Shown here one piece after another: positions 24,701 to 36,700 of a DNA stretch of 64,000 nucleotides (the first letter of the stretch is position 1; each line of letters opens with the position of its first letter). Source of the DNA: Achatina immaculata (lineage: Eukaryota > Mollusca > Gastropoda > Stylommatophora > Achatinidae); NCBI GenBank assembly GCA_009760885.1, contig CM019718.1, positions 30,279,530 to 30,343,529 on the forward strand, in the 5' to 3' direction. The notes under the pieces were generated by a model. It had not been told where the DNA came from. It was given only the letters and a program-made list of their open reading frames with translations, and searched no databases. Made by a program: the position numbers and the translations under genes.

Positions 24701-27700
24701 AACTGTCTTAAAGCCATCTGGCCAGCCAGCGTTGCATGCTGGATCTGACATGGAGAAGGGACTTAAGTACAGCCACCAGAGGCTGGAAAACAAAGTTTTG
24801 GCCAGGCCAGCCTAAACCACTGTCTTCATGGCAGTCCAAGCAAGACTACAGTCTGCCCTAGCAAGTAAAGGTGCTGAAGTCGGAGGTACCCAGTCAAAAG
24901 GCACATCGCAAAAATCAGGGTACCATGCATCATCGCCAGTGTGCATATGAAGAAGAAGAAGAAGTTATATTTACAAATAAAAGAGAGGATATCTTAGTAA
25001 GATTACCAAGGAAATGAGAGGACGTTTAAAAAAAATTTTCATTTGAAAATTGTTAAACCTAAAATAATCTTGCATCTGGATATTACCACATCTGTGTAAG
25101 GCAGATGCTGGCCTCTGCTAGCTGTCTTAGTGCATCAGTTTCATATAATTAAATCTTTAATTTTAATAAAATAATTACTAATGTTTTTCCTCCCTGAAAG
25201 TGATATGGATGACTGCACACCATAGTTTTGATGATTATTGCAATTGTTAGCAACCAGAAACAGACTTCAAGCATTAAATTATCTCATTTCCAAGGATTTC
25301 GCCATATTTATTTTAAAGAAAAAACTAGGATAATTTAATTTTATCAAGAAAAACAAATTAAATGTTTATTTTACTAAAAAATGAGGACCTAACTAAGGAA
25401 ATGATGATGTATTATAATCTTGAACATAATATTAACCTGCATGCTGAAGTATATGAGTGTGTTATTGGTGGTCCACATGAATTATTACATACTATTGGAA
25501 ATGTCTGCAGAGAAATTTTACATACAGAAGAGATAAGAGAGCATAGAAGATAGCATTGATATGATGTAGCAGACCTTACCATCTCTATCTGTGTCTCTTC
25601 CATTGATCCTGTCTTCAGTATTTGATAAGATCCCAGCTCCTGCTAATATTCAGAAAAAAGGTCATAAATACTATCACTGAAACAAAACATTCTAGGGAAA
25701 TTATTTTTCTTCCTCCACTGCACCGTCTTCTTGGTAAATTAGAAACATTGAAGCTTGTTATGATAATCTAGAGAAGACCGTATTGGAAGGGTACATAATG
25801 GGAAAAAAGAAAGAGAGGAAGACCAAAGCGAAGATGGCTGCAAGACATTGTTCATGATCTGCAAATGGATACATCAGCAACAGGCCATCTTGCTCACAAC
25901 GGAGAGGCCTACAGGAGTGCTGTTAGGGAGGCAAAGTTCCACAAGTGACATGCAAATGAATGAATGAATGAAGCTTGTGTAGAGTGAAGTGACAGAACAC
26001 AGGAAGGTGATAGAGCACAGTAAAGTGACAGCACCTAAAAGTGGCAGAACACAGTAAAATGACAGTACCTTAAAGTGATAGCACAGTAAAGCAATAGCAC
26101 CTTAAACTGATAGAGCACAGTAAAGTGACAGCACTTTAAAGTTATAGAGCACAGTAAGGTGATAGAGCACAGTGAAGTGGTAGAGCACAGTAAAGTGGTA
26201 GAGCACAGTAAAGTGGTAGAGCACAGTGAAGTGGTAGAGCACAGTGAAGTGATTGACCACAGTAAAATGATAGAGCACAGTGAAGTGATGGAGCAGTTTC
26301 TGAGGATAATCATACACACTTTGCTGTTTCACTTTTTTTAATAATTAACAACCCACGCAGTTACAGCATATTTTCTCTTTGCTACAGAGTGTCCACAAAA
26401 GCAGGCATCAGGACAGATACAAGCTCACCATTGGTAAACAAGCAGAATAACAAGAAAGCTGAAACACCAATGGAAACTTATGTTATACCTCATTATGATT
26501 TTGACCAGGTGATGGAAGCTGAGAAACCTCCAGATGTTGATAAAGTATGTAATCTTTGTTGACATGGGTCATTTCTTATAAAAAAAAAATTTGACTGGTT
26601 TTTTTGTGGTTTCTCTTTCTTTGAAGTCCGTACTTTTTAATTTTTTAATTTCATGGTAATTCAGATTTGGAAATAGTTTAAAAAATAGAAAACTTTTATT
26701 AGGAGCTAAAGGGTTAAAGCGAAACATGTGGTTGAGGCAGCTCCCTCCCCACAGAAAGCACAGAGTTGAAGTCTGCTTCAGTTAGCTTCCAGGCTAGTCC
26801 TGCTGGCAGATGGGATTTTTTCATAAACCTGTGGCTACGTTATGAAATAATCCTAGGATAAAAATTGTGCAATTGAAGATGGCTTATCATTGCTATTTCC
26901 AATAACAGACTCACTAATGGGGCAAGAATCATTGTAGTCCTTGTGACAGTTGAGTCTGCTGAGAATCTGCTGCCTGAATCTAACTTTGGGTCTTCTTGCT
27001 TTCCACTGTAACCTACTTCCAGTTTAATACACCTCTTGTGATTCAACATACTCACTATGCTGGCTACTAAGAACATTATGTTCACAGTTACAAGCAGACA
27101 GAACAACTGTACATATTCCTGTTGATATGTTAAAAGAAATTGATATTCACATAAAAATTGTTTTATGGTTTATGGTCGGGGTTATCATCATTGCACTCTG
27201 GATATGTCCATAGGTGCTCAGATCCACTCCCTCAACATACCCTTCACCATCCTGTGGCTGATAGTGCTTGTCTTGTGTTGGTTGACAAGTCCCCTCGTGC
27301 ATCCAGACTTCCTCTCGTTCCTGGCTGTGCCAGTCTGTACTCCCAGCTCTTTCAGTTTAAGCAGCAGTGTGGATTTGCTTCTTTTGAATTCCTCCACCCT
27401 GCCTGTATCTCTGACATAACAGTATCAGCTCAGTCCAGTGGCTGTCCATCTGCGATAAAAATTGGAATCATAAGCAAGTGATTTACTACAATCAGTGGTG
27501 AGTGAGCAGAAATAAAACTTAATAACATTTAAGACTGGGAGTTCTGAAGATAGTATACAGCTGTGCTTTAAAATCTTAGAACACTATAATAAACATTTCC
27601 AAGAAAAATGCTCAAATGTCTTTGGAGTTTCTTATGAAAGTAGCAGTAAACTATTGTGAGAAAAAAATATTAATTTCACTTCCATTTGCAAATAAAAAAA

Positions 27701-30700
27701 GATTTTTACTACTTTTTATACTTATCTTTTTCTTTTTTTAGATACTAAATGAAATCAAGAGAAAGGACATTGTAGAAACTGTCATCAGTCCTGCATTTAC
27801 AGTCAGCCTTGTTCTGAATGTCCCACTACCTACATCTTCAAAAACTTCTGGGACAGTCTTAGAAGAAGCCACCACTAAGGATGCCAAAGCAAAGAGCCCA
27901 TTTCCTGCTGATGGGGTTGTGGCTTTTTCTAATGGTCTTGGAGAGATGTTATTAGGTTTGTACTCTTATCCAGAAAAAAAGTGGGAACTTACTGATGTTG
28001 ACTGATGTATTCAGAAGCTGATTCAATGAAACATTTTACGGAACCTAAAAATCTAATGTGCAAGAGCAAGTGTAGGGTGAAACTCTTGATAGCAGAAGGT
28101 AAAATAACATTTATCCTCACATTTCACCAGAGAAAACATTCATAAACTAACGTTTCAGTCTGTGCTGCATTCAAGCTGGAGAAAGCAGACAGAATCAGGA
28201 AGAGCAGAAGCAGACTTACAGGAAGGGGACATAATCTGAACCACTTTTTAAATAGAACTGTTTTCTGATATCTTATTTCACATACGTTCATGTTCATTCG
28301 ATGCATGTGTTCTAATTTCCTTGAAAAATATTTGAAAAAGTTGAGTAGTTTTGACATAACAAAATATATGTTTTAAGCTTAACTCTTTCCACCCGCGTTA
28401 CTTCCAAAATGTTCCTTAGTTTCTTACGGCGCGGATATTTTGGAGAAGGGCGCAGACATTTTCGAGATGGGGTCCCTGTGTAAAAGTTATTGTACCAAAT
28501 TAATTCCATGATCAACACGTGTGTATCACACATTAAAATAAGTGGAAATGAATGAAGATTCCATAAATGAAGTTATTTATCAAAAAAAAACAAAGAAAAG
28601 AAAAAAACTGGTGTGAAACAATGGATCGATTTTTTGGCGCTAAAAAAATTTTAGGGCTGAACAAGAAAATCTACTTTATACTTACCTTAGCTGTGTCATA
28701 ATCCAATATAGAATACGTAGTCATTCAAATTTCAACACGGAAAAATCAATATTTATGGATTTTTGTGACATCCAATAAATCTAACAGATCTACAGCTGCT
28801 AGAAACACATATAGTAAGCTAGATCTAGTCGGTCGGTGTGACCATTTTACCACTCAATCTCGAAATAAACTTGAATTTTACCCTCTATCTATGTTTCAAA
28901 AATGGCGTCTTTATCCACGAGGCTTAAAACACTAGCTTAACTTTAAATCCAGAAGAGTTCTAACTGGTTAAATGAAAAGTAACATCATGTTTTCTACGAA
29001 AGAAACTCCGGTGTCACATAGGGCTCTGCAGGGTGCCATTGCTAAACCGCAAAGGCCATTATGGGGTTCTCGCGAGTGGAAAGAGTTAATGAGGACAAAT
29101 GAGCAAAAAACAAAATTAAACTGAATTGACAGTTTTAAGTACTTAGGCACCTTTCTAACGTTAGATGAAAGATGTATTACTGAAGCTGCACAAGCCAGTA
29201 CCTCTTTTCAAAAGCTGCAGTACATACTTTGTAATAAGTTACTATCTATGAGAGTCCTGAAGAGAGTGCTACAGTGTTACACTGAACCAGTCCTATTCTG
29301 TGGATGCAAAGCCTGGACAGTCAGTAAAGAGATTGAAAGAAGGCTGGATGTCAGTAAAGAGATAGAAAGAAGGCTGGATGGTCAGTAAAGAGACAGAAAG
29401 AAGGCTGGGTGGTCAGTAAAGAGATAGAAAGAAGCTGGATGGTCAGTAAAGAGACAGAAAGAAGGCTGGACGGTCAGTAAAGAGATTGAAAGAAGGCTGG
29501 ATGGCCAGTAAAGAGATAGACAGAAGGCTGGATGGCCAGTAAAGAGATAGAAAGAAGGCTGGACGGTCAGTAAAGAGATAGAAAGAAGGCTGGATGGTCA
29601 GTAAAGAGATAGAAAGAAGGCTGGATGGTCAATAAAGAGATAGAAAGAAGGCTGGACGGTCAGTAAAGAGATAGAAAGAAGACTGGAAACAGGTGAAATG
29701 TGATTCTTAAGAAGAAAGCTGAAGGTTCCTTTGACAGCGAGAAAATCAAATAAGGCAGTTCTGAAAGAGGCTCAAGAAACAAGGAAAATTATAACAAAGA
29801 TCAGAAACGACAATCAAAATTTGTGGGGCATGTTTGGAGGAGAGGCAGGCTAGAGCACTTAATGGCAACAGGGAAGATCAAAGGTAGAAGAGACAGAGGT
29901 AGACAGGGAGAAAAGATGTTCAATAGTTTGGCATCTTGGCATGGGAAGTCCTCAGTGACAAGTCTGTTGAGATGCACAAGTGACTGAGGGTTATGGAAGG
30001 ACATGGACACCTGTCAGCAAGAATCTTGAGAGAGGACAAGTGGAAGTGTATACTTGTTTTAATTTTGTGTTTTGTGGCCGGTAATATTAACTCTTTCCAC
30101 CCGCGTTACTTCCAAAATGTTCCTTAGTTTCTTACGACGCGGACATTTTGGAGAAGGGGTCCCTGTGTAAAAGTTATTGTACCGAATTAATTCCATGATC
30201 ACCACGTGTGTATCACACATTAAAATAAGTGGAAATGAATGAAGATTCCATAAATGAAGTTATTTGTCATAAAAAAACAGAAAGAAAAGAACAAAAACAC
30301 TGGTGTGAAACGATGGAACGATTTTTGGCGCAAAAAAAATTTTAGGGCTGAACAATAAAATCTACTTTATACTTACCTTAGCTGCGTCATAATCCAATAT
30401 AGAATAAATAGTCACTCAAATTTCAACACAGAAAAATCAATATTTATGGATTTTTGTGACATCCAGTAGATCTAACAGATCTACAGCTACTAGAAACACA
30501 TATAGTAAGCTAGATCTAGTCGGTTGGTGTGACCATTCTACCACTCAATCTCGAAATAAACTTGAATTTTACCCCCTATCTATGTCTCAAAAATGGCGTC
30601 TTTTTTCCCCCCATGCTTAAAACACTAGTTTATCTTTTAATCCAGAAGAGTTCTAACTGGTTAAATGAAAAGTAACATCATGTTTTCAACGAAAGAAACT

Positions 30701-33700
30701 CCGATGCCGCATAGGGCTCTCAAGGGTGCCATTGCTAAACCGCAAAGGTCCTTATGGGGTCCGCGCGAGTGGAAAGAGTTAAGTTATATAATTTCAGTCA
30801 ACAAGGCTTATACACAGATAATTATAATGCCTTGTATAAAATATTTCTGCATTTTGATAATTTTTGTTGGATCATTTATGCAGTTTGTATTTTAATTTTG
30901 ACTTCATCTTTATTTGACAGGACATGGATCAGAATCAGAGGGTGAATATAAATCAGGGGAATCAGAGCTTGATGATGATGATGATGATGACAATAAAGAA
31001 ACAAGTGAAAAGAGTGGAAAATATGCATACCCAGAAGTGGCAAAAGAGTGAGGAATTGACTTCGGATTTAAAATTTAAAAAAGCCATTTTATATCTTGTT
31101 TATGTCTTTATCTTGAGAGTGGAGGTAATAATGTGGTTAGCAGGGGGGACAAGCTGTATACCAACTCTTTGTGTGCTGTAGATAATCCATATGAAAAATA
31201 AAAAGTACCAAACTCTTGTGTTAGGAAGCAAAGGCAGTGAATGTCCAGTTCACTTGTAGAAAATGAACTGTGAAAAGTGAAAACTATCTCTTCAATTTCT
31301 TATTACTTTAAATGTTTGTTATTGTGAACTTTTTGTATTTATGCACAAGGGAGAAAGAAAATAAATATTCTTTTGTCAAAGTGAGTTTTTAAAGATTTGT
31401 TTACATTAATTTTTCATTGGGTTTTCAGTGCAGACCTTTTGACTATCTCTGTGAAACATGCCATTTCTTTGCCTATGCTGATTGCTTCAATTTGTTGTCA
31501 TACTTCTATGTTTAGTTGTCTGTGTCTTGTTCTCTTAACTGTATGTTTCTTACATTCTGCATTTCTCAGAGATTTAAAAATAGAAGGGTGTGAAAAATTT
31601 TCTGTAATATTACCTTTTACATGTGATAAACTTTTTTGCATGTTTTTATTTGCAAAACTTTTTCTATCTGCATGGTGTAGTTATTTAGTGTACACTTATT
31701 CCTGAAGAATTATTCTGATGTAATGAATCATTGCTGAACATAAAAAACTAAAGAAAACCATGGCAATAAAAATTCTTTGAACATGTCTGATAAGATATCA
31801 GAAGAGCTGATGAAAATCACTGAAAAACTCAAGGGAAAAAGAAGACAAGTGAGACTAGCAGAGAAATATCTTGATATACTGATATAAGAAAAGAAAGCAA
31901 GAGATATAATTTGAGAAACCAAGGACTACATTAAGGAGAGACATACTATTCATGATTATGGACTTAAGACATAGTGGAATTGGTAAATCTGTCATTGTTT
32001 AAACTTTCTCATTACAGAGACCTGGCACAAGATCGCAACAAGAGTTTTGTGAGTTTGTCTCCAAGTGCCTTAGAGTTCCATTCTTCTATACAGTCATTGA
32101 TTTGTTACTTTGAAGACACTGTTGGTAAGTCCTTCGGCTTGATCACGGTGAAGAATGATCTTGAAATAGTTAAATGTTCTTGGTCTTTTGTTGAATGCAG
32201 ATTTCTTCTCCACTTCTAGCGGCATTCTTCATTTTAGAAGACAAATTTGAAGCATATGGATGTTAGCTATTTGTAGAAATTTCATTTTATTTAGCAACTG
32301 GACTGAAGATTGTTTTACTCTCTCTCTCTCTCTGAACCTAAAGTGCCTAGGGCACATTGGGCTTCCTCAAGGGTTTTCCACAAATACCTGTCCTTTGCCT
32401 TTTTTCCTCTCTTGCCCAGGTGAGCCCTCTATTGCTCAATATCCTCTCTGTTGTTCTTTTCCATGTCTCTTTTGGTCTACCCTTACTTCTGTTCCCCTGT
32501 GGTGTCCATCTTAGTGCTATTTTTGGTAGTGAGCTGTCAGTCATTCAGAGCACATGTCCCAACCATCACCACTGTCTTTCCTCAATAATTGCTGTCAGTG
32601 GCTTCATCAGCATTTCTGCCAACAAGATACTATTTCTTATGGTGTTTGGCCAAAATATTCTTCTAATTCTTCATAAACATTTTAGTCTGGAAAAAATTCA
32701 GCTTGTTTTCTATAGTTTTGGTGATTTTCCAGCATTCACTTCCATAGAGTAGTACACTTAGAACATTACTCTTAAATATCCTGATTTTCATCTTACTGTT
32801 TCTACCAATATTTAATTGTTATAACAGTAAGAAGACACAATGTCTAACTATGTTCCTGTCAGATAACTGGAAGTTTCTCTGAGAATGAACTGAGAAGTAA
32901 AGTAAAAAATTTATGAGCTGGGCTGACAGAGATCAGATTTCATTTAATTAAACCAAGGGAACTGAACATGGAGCTACAGTAATCTGTAGTGTATTGACTT
33001 CTCAGGCAGTGGACTGGATTCCTCTCTTCTCACAATGCAGTCAAGCTGTCTGCACTGATCACAAGATGCATTAGAATACACTGTGCACACAGCTGTCAGT
33101 GCATGAAAGATATAGACAGATATTCACATTAAAATCACTCTCATATGTATATGAGATTATACATGAGTTGAAGCTGGATGAAGACAGAAGAATTTAGTAA
33201 TTAACATCATTGAACTCGGGGCACCCCCATACATCCTATGCTCCCTGTTTCAGCAACCAAGAAAATATTTCCATGAAACATGTCCATCATGTTTGTGCTC
33301 CATGATGGCAGTCCGTACATTACTGAATGCAGAAGAAGCAGGTGGATAATATAAGGCAGTATCCACATCATTACAAAATGACTTATGTGAGGCTACATGC
33401 TGTTATTGCTTAACAACAATAATACAGTCAAAAGTTCTGCTGTGCAGTCACACATGTGTACTATACTTTGAAACTATTGTTCAAAAAATTTCTTTACTGA
33501 GGAAAGTGTTTAACTAAAACAATTATTAATTTTCATATTTTTTTCTACAGTAAAAATTACTCCATTACTACGGGAACCAAAACTGTCAGTTTTCTATACT
33601 GCCCCCGTCCTTGATCTACACCTGCTGTATGATGAGGAAGAAGCAGAAAAAGGTAAAGAAGTATTGTCCACCTGGCCAGACCTTGATCTGATACTCAGGG

Positions 33701-36700
33701 ATGACCCAGCCTATCAGAGACTTCTTTCAGACATACTGAACTACATGGAGAAGGAGATGAGGCTTTTGAAGAAGTTTGCTACAGTAAGTACATTCTGTGT
33801 TATGAATAGCATCGTGTCACAGGTAGGAAACTCGGTTGTAGAGAGCAAAACAACAGCATAACTCATCAGATCATCGTAGAAGTACTCTCTCTTCTCAGGC
33901 AAGCATTTCGGCCCTTTAAACTTCTGACACTCGGGGTGGGCCCTTCTGGGTCATGACTCTCAGAGATCTGTGAGTTGTTGGTTTAAAGCTGCTTCACAAG
34001 GCTCAAGATGCCTTGCTGTTTGTTCAGTGGATATGATATTCCTAACGAAGACCTGTCTTGTCCTTGACCACATGTCATGTCTGTTAACCCTTGCTTGTCT
34101 AATCTAATGCACTAGATTCTTCATTATGAATAACATTATGACCCATTATTATACTTGTAAAAAATAATTGGTGCTGCAGTTTTTAATTATTTTGTTAGCA
34201 TTATACTCGTATATACAAAATTTTATCTTGTTTTGGTTATGTTGTTGTGGACTAGGGCATAGTTTTATTTTTTTGGGACTTATTTTTATGATTTCTTTTT
34301 ACCTCTTCACAATTTCCTATTATCCTTTCGTGCACTGACTGCCATATGTACGGTGTAATCCAGTGTGCTTCACCATGCAAATAGATGTTCACCATTTTTA
34401 GAAAAATTAACAATGTCTTCAGCTTTCTTTAACTTCTTTAGTTTTCCACCCCCTCTTTTTTTTTTTTACTCTCCTTTTCCTAGCTACCCCTCCCTATCGC
34501 CACCTTCTCGTCTTCTCTGGTGACATATTGGTGTTTATAGGGTCTTGTCCTATTCACCAGTTTCACATTTTCTCCCTGCATTGTTTGTTCTTCATTCATT
34601 ATCTCTCCGCTTCCCCATTCCCCCACCCCCCAACACCTTCTCCTCTAGCGGCTATCGTGTTTCTGTTGCCCTTCCCTCCTTTCAACCACCTGTTTTCCTC
34701 CTCTCTCTCCATCTCTTCTTTACGATTGGCTCTATCGGCTTTTCCTTTGTGTGGCCACGCGTAGTCTCTATGCATTGTCTAGTGGACACGCATTTCTCTG
34801 TTTCCTACTTCTGGAGGAGGCCATATTAAGGTAAGTTCTTCATTTAGTTATATGTTTTTTGTCTCATTTGTGTATGTAATCCTTGAAAAAGGCTCACGTC
34901 GAAATATTGGATGTTGTATGTTTTTCATTTATACATTCTCATACTTTCTATTCATTTTTTCTCACTATACTCACTCCCTCTGCCACTTTTTAAAACTACA
35001 CCATATACCTCTATCTACCTTTATCGTTTGTGATCAGCTCCAAGAAGTTTCGGGACACATCAAGCAGAGACCTTTGTCATTTGATGATCATTGTGAATAA
35101 TGGCATGAGCACGCTCCTGGAAGATGCCCAACTCAGTAGCAATGTAGCGCTCATTTAGTTGTCAATTCTCTATTATCACGCCATGGATTCTGCTGGTGAT
35201 TTTATCGGTGGTTACTGTTCGTGGTCTTCCTGGATAGGGATCATCTTCTAGACTCTCCCTTCCATGTTTGAATTGAGCTGCCCATTTCTTCACTGTGCTG
35301 TAAAAAAGGGACACTCTCTCTTTGAGTCTCTACCATATCCTCATAGATCTCCTTCGATGATAAGCCCTTGATGCAGAGGCAGCGAATGACTGCTTGATGA
35401 GAAATTTTATCCATTTTCTCAATTTCTGCCACCCTTTACAACTTCAGTAGCCTGTAGCCTGAAGTTAGGATCAGAATTGCAAAAGCAGCATCAATCTTCA
35501 AGAATCTTGAGAACATATGGAATTCAAAAGTTATAAGCACAAAAACCAAGTTAAGACTATTCAGTTCAAATGTAATATCCACCCTCATTTATGCATGCGA
35601 AAGCTGGAAAACAACTAAAGAAATAGAAAAGAGATTAGACTCTTTTGAAAACAAATGCCTAAGGAAAATACTCGGCATCAAGTGGAATGAATTCAAGAAC
35701 AATGCAGAGATAAGACAGATGACTGAACAACAACCAGTCTCATGGGTGATCAGGAAAAGGAGATGGACATATGTTGGTCACTTGATGAGAAGAAATGACC
35801 AGAGAATCCCAAAACAAGCTATAAGTGGAACACAACAGGCCGAAGAAAAAGAGGCAGACCGCGTGAAACTCTGAAGAGGACATTATTAAGAGAGGCCAAG
35901 TTAACAGGCATAAAATCCTTTGATGAGGTTGAAAGACTCGCCGAAGACAGGAAAAATTGGCAAACTACTCTACGAGCCCTATGTGACGTTTAACGGCACG
36001 GGAAGGATATAAGATATAAGATATAAGAAGCCTGTAAAAAAAAAATTTGTTGCATTTAATTTCTTGAAACTTGGTATTTAATCTTACATTAATCTGATCT
36101 ACAAATGCACCTAATATCAACTGTGTGTCTCAAGTATTTGTACCTTAGGCCCAGGCCAAGAATTTATCAGTCACCCCTCATAGATAAAGTTTTAATAGTT
36201 TTAAGTAAAAATCAGATTTTCATTTCTTGTCCTGTCATTTTTTGTATAGCTTTATTATAAGATTCAAAACTAATGCTGAGAATTCATTCATTCATTTGCA
36301 TGTCCGTTGCAGAACTTTGCCTTCCTAACAGCTCTCTTGAAGTCCTCTCAGTTGTAAGTAAGATGGCCTGCTGCTGATGCATCCATTTTGCAGATTATTA
36401 GTGATGTCTTGCACCTTGGTCTTCCTCTCTCTTTTTTTTTTTTACCCTTGCAAGAATGCCTTCTTGGAACTCTCATGACGTTTAAAATGTCCAAAATACC
36501 GAAGTTTTCTCTGTTTAGCTTCTTTACTAGCCAACCTTCTTCAATATTTAGTTCTTGTAGTATGGATATATTTGTTCTTTTTTTGTGTCCATGATATTTG
36601 AAGAACTCTTCTGTAGCATTTACATTCAAAGGCATTTATGTGTTTCCCAATTGTTTTGTTAAGTGTCCAGGTCTCACATGCATATGTTGAGATGGGAAAG

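Noticed and set aside
26035..26341. Overlapping open frames on both strands with His/Thr/Val or Glu/His repeats
   Set aside because: Arise from the 17- to 18-bp minisatellite before exon 14.
34528..34829. Two overlapping open frames in Pro/Ser/Leu-rich sequence
   Set aside because: Low-complexity pyrimidine-rich DNA, no start context, no motif and no phase-compatible splice sites.
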